The notes under the pieces were generated by a model. That model made no database searches and had not been told where the DNA came from. It saw only the letters and a program-made list of their open reading frames with translations. A stretch of 64,000 bases of DNA from Hyaloperonospora brassicae (taxonomy: Eukaryota; Oomycota; Peronosporomycetes; Peronosporales; Peronosporaceae): NCBI GenBank assembly GCA_947650285.1, contig CANTFL010001458.1, forward strand, positions 1 to 64,000, read 5' to 3'. Every line of letters starts with the position of its first letter. Within the stretch, counting starts at the first letter, position 1. This document shows, piece after piece, positions 12,901 to 25,219 of the stretch. A program made the position numbers and the translations under genes.

Positions 12901-15831
12901 TATTGTTTTTATTGGCAGGAATATATTGCATAGCTATTGTACAGTGGTTTTTGTTACAGGATTTCCGGTAAATACATAGTATATGGAAATTGATTTTGCT
13001 TTACACTTTCGCGTAGTGTATAAATTCAATTCGTACGGATCATTAGTGCACCAAGCCTGACACCTTAGCTATGTATAATAAACATAATTTGCTGCGCAAT
13101 TTTGGGGGAAAGTGAAATATAATATTGCTAAATAATCATTCACTAAGGTGGCGCCCAGTCTTTCTGTTTTTTGTAGTAGGTGTTCCTATCTGTGTGCCGA
13201 CTTGTATATCTTGACATTACTGTTTATGACCGTCGGTAGTACTAGTCCCATACAACGTAAAGAACTCAAGAGATGTCGATCTTGTTAAAATAAGGCTAAG
13301 AATACTGGGCTGCTGCGAGGGTATTCGCAAAGCGATCTGGTCATATGCCGATATTAATTTCATGAAGTCTCGTCGATTGTAGTTCTTTAAAAGTCGATCT
13401 GTCGTGCAGATTCGTATCTTTGATAGTTCACGTGATCCGGTCTGATCCTGGTTTCTGTCACCTCAAAAAACCTTAAGGTTGCTAGATCGGACTTCAACAC
13501 TATATTTTTCTGGTCATTTTAGTGTTCATGTGACCTTAGTAGCAGCGCTTCCTGTTTCGCAGGCGTTTAAGGCACAACAGAGGGGTTGTGCCTTTTTGAG
13601 CATGATAATAACTATATATTCATTCTGCGTAATACCAAACAGCTCTTGCCCGGAGTGGGACATCGCTTGTCGCTGTAGAAAAAGTGAATACTGAAATATT
13701 TGTGCATTTCAACCAAGCTACTCTCTTACAAAGGTATGTGTTGCTTCAACTCTGCAAAGCCTATCTTGACAAATATTGGGTCTTTTGATATTGTTTTAAT
13801 TTAACCTGTACTTTAATAAACGAACATATGAGTACGAGACAAATCCAGGTTTCCTGTAGTCCGATATTGATGCTGATTTCTTGATACTGGACTATCTTCC
13901 CGATTATATGTACTTGCTCCGATGCAGCATCGAATATCGAATGTTATCTTCACTGCTCATCATTTCAATTTGATGGTAGATACACATCCGAACGTCAACA
14001 GATTTTTTAAATTGTTCATTAGTTTTGTGTGGTGTTGGGCGCAAGAGTCATTTCTGGAGTTCAGCAACTCGAACTTTGGCCTAGTCCGAGAAATATCCTG
14101 ATTTCGGAGTACAATCTCAAAGGTAGACTTGTAACAACGGTGGACGGGAGAGGGACGAATTATGCAAAGAGAGAGTAGAGAGTAATATTCAGGTCTATCT
14201 ATATCAATCAACATGCTCATGTGAATTATTCAACGACGACTATCCGTGACCGATTTATGTCAATAGTCCGTGGTCCGCGTATCATGATCCGCAATTGGGA
14301 AGAAGGAACGAAAGACTTAAGTATATTGTGATTGCATAATCTGAACTCCCGTATGGATGGACAACGTGGATAGTAAATCATCTCGAAGTGTTGACTAAAA
14401 GACGTCAAGAGATGCAAGAGAAATGTAGGAGACAAGATGAGAAGAGTCGTACCACGATCACAAATACTGGTATCGCAAATAATTTTTTTATTATAATGAT
14501 TCACTATTTGATGTGTCCTCAGCATTTATGAAATGCGACACATGATTCCCGCGATTCGGTATACTACGATTCAAAACACCGCGATCAGGTGTACCTCGAA
14601 TCAAAACACCGCGATCCGTAGAGATAGTAATGAATGTAAATCACATATATTTTGGAATGGATCTAGGCAATACTTGTTAGCTGATTTGAAATTTATCGGG
14701 TATCGCGACAAATCGAGTCGTAGTTTGGGATTTAATTGGTACGCACTTAAATAGAGTTTAACTTACTTTACAGCAAATACGTGTCTGTGATATTCCAGTA
14801 GTAACTACTGTATTTATTGACGTCTGGGAACTTCAAGTACGCTGGTTAAGTAAAAGGTTACTGCATTGTGATTTCAGAAGCCCAAGGACGCGTTACACCC
14901 CCAACTACGATCGGAAGTAGATAACCCCTGGCAGGTCAAGGTACTAGATATCGAGATAGCTCAAGTGGTCAGAATACAAGTGAATTAAGTATGACATTTA
15001 GTTTGTCGGACTAGGCGGTCGGTGACGGATCAGGGTAATTCACGCTTAGTACCCTTAAGAAAATACGTGATTAATAAAGTATTTTTACTCGATAGCCCCA
15101 CCCCATCAACTTATCACAATGACGGCCATGTTCAGCGTCAACCCGAGGCGACAAGAAGAGTTCAGCTTACCCTACTAACGTGTACACAAGGTTAGTAGAT
15201 TTATTTATTCATACGATATAAGAAGCACCCCTCAGTCTGTCATCTAGGAAACATTGGTGATTTGGTGACGCAAGTATTCCAGAACACCACCCCACAACAC
15301 AGACTTGCCGATTCGGACATGACAAAACAAATTTCTTGTTAAAAAAGACATTTTGAAAAGATCTATCATAAATTCTTTAATTTGGGTGGTATATGTGTTA
15401 CCTTCGTTTGCCTCTTCATTCTAGATCAATGGATTCGTAGATGCTACTCGTGAGCTATATCGCTTGAGTGCATGCCCATGATAGCAACCTTTTATGCCCT
15501 TTCTTCGGCCTGTACATTAAACCTTCACTTATTATATTGCCATCAACCTACATTTAATGACACCATCAGCTTATGGATCAAATTATTCACATGCTCTATG
15601 TACAGAAAGTGTTCAATCAAACATTTTAGCTTAGTAATAGTGATCAAAGAGACTGAAAGTAATACCGTCATTCTTATCAACATGACCCTGTCGAAAGCTC
15701 TAAATAATAATGATGTCTGCACAAAAGGCTCTATAGTTACTTTCTCACCACCCTTTGCGTGCATGTTCTTGACTGGTGGAAAATTAGCCGATATCGGTCC
15801 AATGTCAACCCATTATTTCGATATTTTTTAA
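12901..15831. other. AT-rich DNA, no supported gene
   Basis: Only short frames. It holds a perfect 10-bp stem (13569-13578 with 13585-13594) followed by five T, and two tandem units of about 30 bp sharing caaaacaccgcgatc (about 14561-14620). A 119-codon plus-strand frame ends exactly at the transposon edge (15472-15831) but has no recognisable feature. Confidence 0.5.
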
Positions 15832-15915
15832 GGGAGCCGCTAATGAGCCTTCAGTTTTCGCTAATGAGCCTCACCCCATACATTAAACAAGTCATTGTAT
15901 TGAGAGGTCCCTAAT
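15832..15915. repeat. MULE left terminal inverted repeat
   Basis: Starts gggagccgctaatgagcc. The motif cgctaatgagcc occurs twice within it. It pairs with the right end at 19783-19866 with scattered mismatches. Confidence 0.9.
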
Positions 15916-16376
15916 TTATAAAATTGTATTGATGTACTTTAAAGAAATAACGTTTACCCATATCATGTTATATAGTCAATTGGACCCGTGACAACCTTCC
16001 TTCAACGCATTACGAAAGGCCTTAACCAGCTCACAGAAGAGCTGTTTGATATTGTGGACGAAGCCCGCCACGCGCTTGACGAGCTAACACTGCCGGAAGG
16101 CCATGTTAAAACTTTGAAAACAACAAATGGTAGGTAACCACAAGGACGATGAGGTTAAAGCAGTGGATCTGCAATGTCCATGCAACGGCCGCTGAACTTA
16201 TTCTGGTACCGAGTCAGGTACAGCGCCTCATCGTCAGCTCATGGGCTCCAGCCGCGCCCCCTGGCTGCTCCTTCTCTACTACGATTACACGACAGCGGCG
16301 TTAAGAACAACCAAATCAGTGATCGATTAAAGATAATCATGAAGAGCATAACCATGATCCATTTATATATATCAAG

Positions 16377-18184
16377 GTGCATCCACGTGTACGTGCTCTG
16401 ACGAAAAAACAAAAACGATCGGTGATTGCGAGTCTGCGTGCAGGCATCAGCGCTTGTTGCATCGTTGCCTCCATACAACAATAGGGTATTGTGGGTGTTA
16501 CTGAGCGCGATATATACAACATTCGCGCAATGGAGCGCCACACATTGCTAACAGGAAGGTCTCCTCTTACAAACTTGCTTGAAAGTCTAGCAAAAAGCAA
16601 TTACCAAAACACAATGCGCCGTACTACGCGATATTTAATGCTGAGCAGCAGCTCAGGCACCTATTCATCGTGTCTCTCTCTACCAGGGAATTTACTCCTG
16701 TTTCAGCGCAATTTGGGTATTTTTAATGACGCCACTTTCAAGACCAATCGATTTCGACTACCTCTGCTGCACGTTGTGGGCGTAACTGCGACCAACAACA
16801 GCTATACTTTCGCCTATTGCTTTATGAGAAACGAGACAGAAGGCGACTAAATCTGGGCGATGCAGAACTTGAGGCGGGTATTCGGGATGCTCGACATCGC
16901 TACACCAAGAACATTCGTTGTTGATCGCGAGATGGCATCAGCGAACGCGCTCGGTAACTGTTTTACCTTTGCGAGGACACTGCTTTGTAGATGGCACATA
17001 AACAAGGACATCACTGCCAAGATGCGAAGACATTTTGACTACACGAAGGAGTTTAAACAATTACACTCACGTGGAACTGCTTGGTACAATCTCAATCAAC
17101 GACAGAGTATGACCGCCAGCTTGTTGCGCTGAGGTTATTTTTACCAGTTTATATAATGAAATATCTGTATGATACTTGGCTAATTTATGAGAAATTGTTC
17201 GTGTCTTGCTACTTGCGTGGTTGTCTACATTACGGCCATGTGACAAAGTCACGTGTTGAGAGCACGAATGCGGCTATCAAGAAGGGGTTGAATGGATCCA
17301 CAGGTAAGAAGCATAACTTTGAGCTTAATGATATTGGTAGTTCGGCTAGTTAAGTATGTTTTTGCCCTTAGATGATCCTATGGTTGGTAAGCACGGCTCT
17401 CGAGTTGGCTTGCCACGGCCAACTCGCTATAGTCACCCACCAAAACGCAAGGGAACGCGACACCGTCGAAATGAAGGTAGGACCTCTTTTTGCAGGAGTT
17501 ATGGGCAAGATTTCCGTCGCAGGTGTACTGGCATCACATCGTCAATGGATTAAAAGACTTGACCCAGGACCTTGTCAGAATCTGATGACAAATAACATGA
17601 GACATCCTTGTCGTCATGCAATATCCAGATTGCATCGGCCGTTTACAGTTTAAGATATTGACCAGCATTGGTGATTGATCCAACCTTCAACACTAAGGGC
17701 TGATAATGAGACAGTCAGATATGGTGTTGTCGGATATAATAATGTGCTAAAAGGACTTTGTGATAGGTATGTAAATGCTGATAGACACCAGCAAAGGTTG
17801 CTATACGATCATGCTATCGCTTTTTCAGATTACGTACTACGTCACCCTGTGCTAGTAAGGACGCGCGGGCGCCCAACAAATTCTACCCATCGCAATTTAT
17901 CTCACTTTGAGCATGTAGAGAACGCGTTTAATCTCAAGAGATGTCGACGATGTGGACGCTGTAAGAATCTGGGGCACAATACAAGGACATGTCTTCAAGC
18001 CGCAGAAGGAGAAGCAGTGCCTCCAGTACCTCGAGCATTGCGACAGATTGAAGTTATAGCGCATTTCGATCCTGTGTTTGATGCTGTCAAGCTGCATCAA
18101 AAATTGAACTGTGAGGTGGATGTTGATATCCGTTGGCAATATACACGTTCCCCTTTTACTAAGATGTCATCAGCATGTAAATAA
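16377..18184 (+). pseudogene. MULE transposase with C-terminal zinc knuckle (broken)
   Basis: A DDE-type Mutator transposase is recognisable in pieces. The N-terminal stretch from about 16377 has an in-frame stop at 16482. The catalytic core has an Asp in DATFKT, a second Asp in VVDREMASANAL, the RWHINKD motif, and the Glu region KSRVESTNAAIKKGL. A TAA at 16848-16850 sits between GD and IWAMQNLRR, where related proteins usually have an aromatic residue. A frameshift falls near 17100. A short GT-AG intron is likely at 17304-17371, with another shift near 17385. The C-terminal part (17675-18184) ends with a CCHC knuckle, CGRCKNLGHNTRTC. The enzyme would bind the terminal repeats and cut and paste the element. 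As read it cannot make a full protein. Confidence 0.85.
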
Positions 18185-18955
18185 CTCGGTTTAACTACAT
18201 ATTAAATGTTGTCTTAATGGATCTCTAACAACCTTTTTAAGCTTTCCACAACAAGCGATTCATGAAGGTAGGTTTGTTGTATCACTCAAGCACATCTAGA
18301 GGTTGAGAAGCATAAAATACGTGTTGTGATATCAAGATCATATATTTACACGTTTATATCCTACCCACCTTAACCAAGGGGATGCTAGCCTACATTTCAA
18401 GTTCTACATTAATTAGCTATCCTATTCAACAAAAGTGTGGGTAGTCTACGTTATCTCAACACATGGATGTATTTACGATCGCAAACGCAGTCGATCAACT
18501 GGATGTAAGCGATGTCAAAGCAACGCCTGACGGAGAACGAACCGCAATCAACACCAATTTCAATCAGTGCCAAGAAGGCATTCACGGCAACTCAAAGGCG
18601 ACTCAAATTACTCTTCGAATAATACTGTATTCAAGAGAAACATCTGTTAGGATTATACGAGTAAGCACGCGCACCATCGTCTATCGGTATCATGTACACA
18701 GCGCAAGTATCAGTTCATCGTCCGACTACAACAACCTCATCATGCATCACAAGACTCACGTCCAATATCACCGCAGCCAGAACCATCGTTTGGCTAAGGA
18801 CAGGACACCGGTTCGCTCATTTCGGTCATCCTGTGGAGCGGGTGAGCCAAACTGCAGCATCCGTTCTCATGAACAAATTCACATTACTACCCCGATACAT
18901 AGATAACAGCTAGTGGCGATGGCGGATCAACAGGAGCGCGAAAACACGTCCATCA

Positions 18956-19225
18956 TCAGGTATAAAGTGTCAGAAATCCGCTGAACGACAGCATGACGCT
19001 CAGCATAGCTGGAAACAATCCATAGCGACCGCAAACCTTCATCGACCATGCAAACACCAGCGTTTCCGTCGCCACGTTCACGTCATCAACACATACGAAC
19101 ACTTGCGTAGCCATCCAGCCGCTAGAATAAACGACGTCTGTCACATTGACGCTCACTGAGAACATTAAGTAGTTGTCCAGACGAGACACAAAGCGCTTGA
19201 CATTGGATAAACCATCGAGCTCCAA
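18956..19225 (-). other. Hydrophobic 89-codon frame inside the MULE
   Basis: An open frame within the unexplained right part of the MULE, opposite in strand to the transposase. It contains several hydrophobic stretches (for example FVCVDDVNVATETLVFAW and AMLSVMLSFSGFL) that could be membrane segments. It may be a captured host gene fragment or chance. No family is recognised. Confidence 0.25.
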
Positions 19226-19782
19226 TAGTTTCGTGGTTGATTAGGTCAGCATATAAATCTTAACTGATACTGCTTCAAACCCTACAATGTTGTCTACGTG
19301 TGTAGAAAACGACGACCTGTCTTTAGCCACTCATGTCGTGCGTGACGTTGGTCGGTGGCAAACAGCTTCCAATCACGTGTACATGAAGGCACTCAGAATC
19401 TGATATCGACTAGGGAGATGTAATCGTCGGCATTATGAAGCCAGATTCCGAGCATTAGCAGAAACACGAGTGACGACGATACGAGCGACGGTAACGCCTG
19501 ACGAGCGGGAGGAGGATTGACGGTATCATACAATCCTAGCTATTTCGTTGGCTAAAATCAAAAGCGCTAAAACTTGAGTGGTCTAACACCCCGTTCCGCG
19601 CTCTTTAAAACGGTCATGAAAAGGCACAACGCAGCAAAGCCCGCTTCGCCTAGTGCGCACTGTTTTGCGTTGCGTCGCAGGTCAAACATTCTTGTGCTTT
19701 TTGTTACGATAATATGTGTATTAGAAAACGGTCGTGAAAATTTTAGACCTAGGTTAGTTAAATAACACGCCAATTTTGGAAC

Positions 19783-19866
19783 TTAGAGACCTCTAAATTC
19801 AACGACTTGTTTAATGTATGGAGTGAAGGCTCATTAGCGAAAACTGAAGGCTCATTAGCGGCTCCC
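19783..19866. repeat. MULE right terminal inverted repeat
   Basis: Reverse complement of the left terminal repeat. It ends cattagcggctccc at 19866 and is followed by the 9-bp target-duplication copy. Confidence 0.9.
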
Positions 19867-20368
19867 ATTTTTAAATAGAATATGGGAATGTGAATAATGA
19901 ACTCAATCTTGATTCAGCTCAGAAGCCATCATTCCGTTCATAATCCATGCATATACGCTAACATTTCGGATTATATTGCCAGCGCATGTGGATGTCAAGC
20001 CATGGCACATATTTTAACACAAGATCCGATCAAAACCAGTTAGACACCTTGTTCGAACCTATTTCGATAACAATGTCGCAATATTCGTGACACGCTGCAA
20101 AGAGTGCATCTGGAATACCACCATCAGCATTTCGATCACATTTCCCTTCGCCATCATCCTAAAGGAGTCGACGAAACAGCATGCTACTGACTGGATAAAC
20201 GACACATTTTCCCACTTCTTACAAAGCAAAGACAGGATCGATTACGCAATCTAGGCAAAATCAGAGAGCTCACTAATCTCACACTCATACCGCTTGTAAT
20301 TCGTTTAATATGCGATGATTCTTGCAGCATTTCGTTGGCTAATCAATCGAGTTTCGAAACCATTGAGA

Positions 20369-20432
20369 CGTACGATCCTTTTTCCCTGTTTTGAGGTGCA
20401 TGCACCTCAAAACAGGGATAAAGGATCGTACG
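20369..20432. repeat. 64-bp near-perfect palindrome without spacer
   Basis: Left arm 20369-20400 and right arm 20401-20432 are reverse complements with one mismatch, meeting at tgca. It lies at the border between AT-rich DNA and the GC-richer island that holds the large inverted repeat. Confidence 0.9.
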
Positions 20433-20977
20433 CTTAATGCTCCGATCAGTCGGTGGCAAAGCTTACGGGTTTACCGTGCTTCTTGATACCAGCCACAGAT
20501 ATGCAACAAACACATGCCCTTGTCACCGGCGTTCTCACCGATATTGTTGCCGAAACGCTTGCTGCTTCTCAAGTGCAGAGAATGAAGGATTCACAGGACA
20601 TGCATGCAAGGATACAAAAGGCAAGACAGATACACCATGGGCCGAGTCCCATACACACGCGGACTGCATTTCGGGACTACAGATTGTAGGCATGAGCGTG
20701 GGAATACGAGAGTCATCAGGGCAAGGAAGGGAGAGGGAAGAGAAGTCAGCAGGGTACGGAAGTGAGAGCGTAGAGAAATTGGCATTGATTCGAAAGTGAG
20801 TTGAAACGAGCTGCACTGACGTCGAAGTAGTCGTTTCCTAGTCTTCGTATCACGTCCACGCCGTAGACTCTTTGATCAGACAAAGTTGCTTCCTAGGACA
20901 ATGAGATGAGCTGGCTGGTATGCCACTGAACGCCTCGTTCAATGTGCTCCAAGTTCCAGAGCTCCTGGCAGAAGATC

Positions 20978-21190
20978 TTATGTTCCCCGAAAAAAAGCGA
21001 TAGGAAATTCGTCCATTTCCATGTTGTTCGTATTGGTGCGACTCTCGCGATTCTCGCCAGCCCCGGTGGCACTATCGACAGCATCTCCAACGATATCATA
21101 AACTCCACCAGCATGATGATGATGACGGCTGAATACGCACGTAACCGTTGTCGCGACAGAAGCGAGCGCGAGGCAAATGAGAAGCTTCAT
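20978..21190 (-). CDS. Small secreted protein candidate
   Basis: A 70-codon frame starting at 21190 opens with a strong signal peptide (MKLLICLALASVATTVTCVF). The mature part is short and polar, with a His run, a Gly/Asp segment and no cysteine or known domain. It may be a first exon rather than a whole gene. It lies just outside the left arm of the large inverted repeat and points away from it. Oomycetes encode many small secreted proteins, but there is no RxLR or LxLFLAK motif here, so calling it an effector would be a guess. Confidence 0.4.
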   Translation of the reverse strand: MKLLICLALASVATTVTCVFSRHHHHAGGVYDIVGDAVDSATGAGENRESRTNTNNMEMDEFPIAFFRGT

Positions 21191-22046
21191 CGTGGATGCA
21201 AAGGGTGAAGGTGGTGAGGAGACTGAGAGGGTTGCGGCAAGTTGAAGAATGACAAAGCAAACAGACGTGTGCGATTCGAAAGGCCTCGAGTTGAACTGGT
21301 CGAATCAAAAGGCATGGTATGATAGATCACGAATGCACCACGGCAACCGTAGCAAAGGGAAAAAGCGCATGCCTATTGACTCCGAACGACTCGTTGGATA
21401 CGATCGGGACAGGCGAAGCGATGCGACTGTTGCGGATCTGAGATTTCGGTGCAAGTTGCGAGTCTCACCTCCTAATCCTCGAAGCAATCCAGGAGGCAAG
21501 AGGTATAAACTGCTTTTCTTCTCTTTGTTAGCAAGCAGCCGTCCAGCCATCTCAAACTCTTGCGTAGCCTAATCTCTGATACAAAGTGCATCTCCGATAC
21601 AAGACGACGCTCTGATGTGCCGCGGCTACGTTCGTCTTACGGGCAGGACTCTGTCGCTGGGGCATGATTCAGTCACGAAGGCCACTTGCGGAAGCGGGTC
21701 AACCATGGATCAGCACGTGGAATACACCAGCACCACGAACGCGTGGCTCACGCTCGTTCTGGTATCGTGCTGCGTGATACCGAATGCAGATTTGACAACA
21801 ACCTTCCACCGGTGTGTGATCGTCCAGTACATAGATCTCGATATTCCTCGACCAGTCACGGTGGACGACCGGCCAACAGTATGCCATGTCCCGATCTGTC
21901 CGTTTCGTTCGCGTGCGTCTGCCCATCCAGACGGTCAGTCAGGATCCAAGCGAAACCGCTGCGAACTGATGGTGTGAAGTCACATAGCGGCTGAAGGTGA
22001 CAAATGAGGGGACAAGTCAAGCCGTTCTAGTACGAGCGAGTGTAAG

Positions 22047-22292
22047 ATGACGATCGCCTGGGTGATTGCGTGTATATTGATGCTCGTGACCGGCCAAGTC
22101 AGCGTGCTTGCAAGATGCGCCGTGTCAGCTCCCAGATGGGAAGGTCGATGCAATGTACGACACCAGGGTGTGTGTGACGCTGAAAGCGGAGTTGCATCTT
22201 TTCCTGATTCGAAGAAAGTGTCCGGCTCGGGCACGCCTGGCTTCATTTGCCAACAACCGTCGACTCTACTACCATGGTTCGGTAGCATCTAG
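22047..22292 (+). CDS. Small cysteine-containing secreted protein, copy A
   Basis: An 81-codon frame starting with a likely signal peptide (MTIAWVIACILMLVTGQVSV, cleavage probably after VLA). The mature peptide is about 59 residues with four cysteines. An identical protein is encoded in the opposite arm at 25220-25465. Between the two 246-bp copies I find one base difference, a synonymous change in a Ser codon, which favours a real coding sequence, although the arms are young and similar everywhere. No family is recognised. A secreted, possibly host-directed role is inference from the signal peptide and size. Confidence 0.45.
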   Translation: MTIAWVIACILMLVTGQVSVLARCAVSAPRWEGRCNVRHQGVCDAESGVASFPDSKKVSGSGTPGFICQQPSTLLPWFGSI

Positions 22293-22331
22293 TGATCAAA
22301 CACTGACGCAACAGCAATAACGCATATCGCA

Positions 22332-22460
22332 CGACGGCTGGCCATCCTACAATGGCTGGCGCATCCTACAATGGCTGGCGCATCATACAATGGCTTGACA
22401 CATCACACATTGTCTGGCGCATCGTACAACGACTGGTGCATCATACAAGTGCTGGCGCAC
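22332..22460. repeat. 20-21 bp minisatellite in the left arm
   Basis: About six degenerate units of the type ggcgcatcctacaatggct. The equivalent array in the right arm (about 25022-25190) is longer. Confidence 0.85.
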
Positions 22461-22908
22461 ATTTGTTGGCCATGTTGCGCATACCATCCAGGGTAACTGT
22501 CGCTCAGTACGTCTCGAACTCGTTTGTTGGTGAGTGCAGAAGAAGTTGCTCGGCTGAGTCATCAGCTTCACGCTGCCCACCCCGAGCTTCCTACCCCCTC
22601 GGAAGCTGGCTGCACATTTCCGATACATGCACGCGAGACAATGAAGACCAGGCACTGTCTTGCGTGCATGTTTCGTAAGAGTTCTCACGTCGCAACACGT
22701 TTGCCTCGATACATCTACGAGCAGACTACCGCTTGTTTCGCTCGTGCGCTCGTAGCGTCCACAATCTGCTCCTTCGTAGTAGTCATTGTTGAAATTGATG
22801 TGTATTGAGGAACGATTAGCGACCAGCAATACCCTGTCTAGACGGATTTAATTATCTGGCGTCACGACCTTCAGCATCCGTCAATGCGACCGCACGAACG
22901 TCATTCCG

Positions 22909-23559
22909 TCAGGCTGTGATAGGATGATCTGCCGAGGCCCGTCCACGGGCGGTCTGAGAGCGGCAGGAGTTCTGTCTGACTTCGACGGAGATTGGTGTCT
23001 CGACCCAAGGATTGACATCGTGGTGGACGTATCTATGCAGTGTTTGAGCGATGGTGCGGTCAGTCGAAGCGTGAACTTGTAACGATTTCTTGGTATCCAT
23101 GGAAACGTTTGCAGCGCGGTTTACTATCGTGTTGTATTCTCGGTAATGGTGAGACCAGCTTGCGACCGCGACGTCATCAGCAAGACCCCGCGCCTTTCGG
23201 TAAAGTGCGGCGTGGTGTGGCTGGCGCGGTGAGCGGGACGGTCGAAATTTAGCGATGACCATGGCACTACCCAACATCATGCAGACGAGTAAAGCCGCTG
23301 TCTTTCGCCTGCTGCAATCCGTGGACGAGGCCGTAGTATCCAGCCACATTATCCGTCGTTGTCGACGACCCGAGGGACATGCTCGCAATTCAGACGATCC
23401 GGGCGGCATGTTTGTGGCCTGTACGCGCACTAGGACAGAGCCAGCTCCTCCAGGACCGGGGATACCTAGAGACCGACCACCGAAGAAAAGCAGGAGATGG
23501 TCGGGAGGAAAGTGCTGCAAGGTCAGGAAGTTGTGTGGAGGCGACGCAAAGTGGTGCAA
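22909..23559 (-). CDS. Hypothetical membrane protein in the repeat spacer
   Basis: A 216-codon frame, GC-rich relative to the flanks. One hydrophobic segment (AALLVCMMLGSAMVIAKF) lies about halfway, followed by a basic region and a polar C-terminal part. The first roughly 50 residues are low-complexity, and a later Met (MPPGSSEL) is a possible true start. No known domain is recognised. It is the only sizeable frame in the spacer between the two inverted arms. Overlapping frames on the other strand are weaker. Confidence 0.4.
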   Translation of the reverse strand: MHHFASPPHNFLTLQHFPPDHLLLFFGGRSLGIPGPGGAGSVLVRVQATNMPPGSSELRACPSGRRQRRIMWLDTTASSTDCSRRKTAALLVCMMLGSAMVIAKFRPSRSPRQPHHAALYRKARGLADDVAVASWSHHYREYNTIVNRAANVSMDTKKSLQVHASTDRTIAQTLHRYVHHDVNPWVETPISVEVRQNSCRSQTARGRASADHPITA

Positions 23560-23771
23560 AACCGCATCAGCCAGCGCTGAGCGGACTCGAGCTCGAACGA
23601 AATCCCGGGGATCGCCACTGGGTTGGTACGTCGAGGCTCAAAAAGGTGATTGCTCTTTGCAATCGGCTTGAGCAATCGCGTTGTGGCTCTCATCGCATAT
23701 CGTTGAGTCCTCTATCCGTCGTAGCCGCTCTAGCCAAATGGCGTGGGTTGGATCTCAATAAAGCGCCATAA

Positions 23772-23842
23772 ATTGGTGGCAGGTTCAAAAACGACCGCTT
23801 GAGTCTCGGCAGTATTACCACTTAGCTATAAAGCAATGAGTG
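23772..23842 (-). ncRNA. Degenerate tRNA-like fragment
   Basis: On the minus strand the sequence has an A-box-like tagctaagtgg, a stem with loop gactcaa, a weak B-box-like region and gccacca at the 3' side. The 5' acceptor strand and U33 are missing, so it is not a working tRNA. A tRNA-derived SINE remnant is more likely. Confidence 0.3.
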
Positions 23843-25021
23843 CTATATTCCATGCACGGTCAGGGGTCTTCAAAGTTTTAGTGAGAACACGCTGTGCGAT
23901 AGGCAGACGTCAGGAAGTCGATCAAGCGTACTCCAAGCGTTGATAACGACCCGCCACCGTCGCTGGGCTAGTGGAAAAACCCAGAAAACATGACTAGCAG
24001 GGGCAAAGCCACGTGGGCAGCGGCCGGGATTCGGACATGTCAGGTTGTTTGAAAATCGGTTCCAGAGTGGGAAACGGTATTGTACCTGCACGCTCCAACA
24101 ACTAAGTTGTCAGCAAGCTGCAGGAGATGTGTAGGCTCCCCGCAGCAGGACATTGGCTAGTCGTTGGAATTCTAAATGACTCTGATGCACCTAAAGAACA
24201 ACTTCATCGAGATGTGCGCTATCGATCGTCCTGCTTCACCTGTTTGTTGTCCTGTCATAGAGCACGCCCGAGAGCGCCTAGGACGCTGGTTATACACCAA
24301 GCTTGTTCGCACCCACTCACTCTCTAGCATTCTATAAATGCGTACTTAAGTCTGAGAGACGGATCGCTCGAGATATTTCCGCAGCACTCCCTTTGTCTTG
24401 AGACAGAGAGCGACACGAGGATTATTCCACCACCGTAGCTCTCCCATCGATTGCGATGTCATAGTAGATATCAACGATTGCCGATCATGAAAACCCATGC
24501 CCGAAAACGACTACCAGCTGACAGGTTACCTACACGCGCTTTGATACGAACGTGAAGCGAGTGGTAAAGAAAGGACATACATACGCTATCAGGATACAGA
24601 CGTGAACAGTGGAGAGATGTGCAAGGACGTCGAGCGTGTCGTCGCCAAGACTTATTACACCTTGATGAAGACGGAAAACAAACGGTGAAGGACGTCATGA
24701 CTACTACGAAGGACCAGATTGTGGACGCTACGAGCGTACGAGCGAAACAAGCGGTAGTCTGCTCGTAGATGTATCGAGGCAAACGTGTTGCGACGTGAGA
24801 ACTCTTACGAAACATGCACGCAAGATAGTGCCTGGTCTTCATTGTCTCGCGTGCATGGATCGGAAGTGTGCAGCCAGCTTCCGAGGGGGTAGGAAGCTCG
24901 GGGTGGGCAGCGTGAAGCTGATGGCTCAGCCGAGCAACTTCTTCTGCACTCACCAACAAACGAGTTCGAGACGTACTGAGCGACAGTTACCCTGGATGGT
25001 ATGCGCAACGTGGCCAACAAA

Positions 25022-25190
25022 TGTGCGCCAGCACTTGTATGATGCACCAGTCGTTGTACGATGTGCCAGACAATGTGTGATGCGTCAAGCCACTGTATGA
25101 TGCGCCAGCAATTGTATGATGCGCCAGACAATTTGTGTATGATGCGCCCAAGTGGCCATTGTAGGATGGGCCAGCCGTCGTACGATATGC
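25022..25190. repeat. 20-21 bp minisatellite in the right arm
   Basis: About eight degenerate units (type tgtatgatgcgccag), more than in the other arm. This accounts for most of the length difference between arms. Confidence 0.8.
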
Positions 25191-25219
25191 GTTATTGCTG
25201 TTGCGTCAGTGTTTGATCA

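Larger units (their letters stand above)
15832..19866 (+). mobile_element. Mutator-like element (MULE), complete ends
   Basis: The ends are long terminal inverted repeats: 15832 to about 15915 begins gggagccgctaatgagcc, and about 19783-19866 ends with its reverse complement. The flanks 15823-15831 (attttttaa) and 19867-19875 (atttttaaa) agree at 8 of 9 bases, the target-duplication size expected for Mutator elements. The transposase lies in the left half on the plus strand. About 1.6 kb between the transposase and the right end is not explained by it. Confidence 0.9.
21295..22786. repeat. Left arm of large inverted repeat (about 1.5 kb)
   Basis: The reverse complement recurs at 24697-26217 with few substitutions. 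The outer edge is at actggtcgaatc and the inner edge at gtagtagtcat. The arms differ slightly in length, mainly through different copy number of the internal 20-21 bp minisatellite. The spacer is 22787-24696. Confidence 0.95.

Noticed and set aside
13569..13599. Hairpin plus T-run resembling a bacterial intrinsic terminator
   Set aside because: The window is eukaryotic with no gene nearby, so it is recorded only as a small hairpin.
21615..21977. A 120-codon plus-strand frame, present in both arms
   Set aside because: The two copies differ by several amino-acid changes despite high DNA identity, which does not look like a conserved protein. A 75-codon minus-strand frame here changes less but is too short to call.
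22383..22829. Frames of 94-162 codons on both strands in the inner parts of the inverted arms (also 24471-25131)
   Set aside because: Competing frames overlap on both strands and run through the minisatellite. Length changes between arms, and no strand is favoured by the differences seen.
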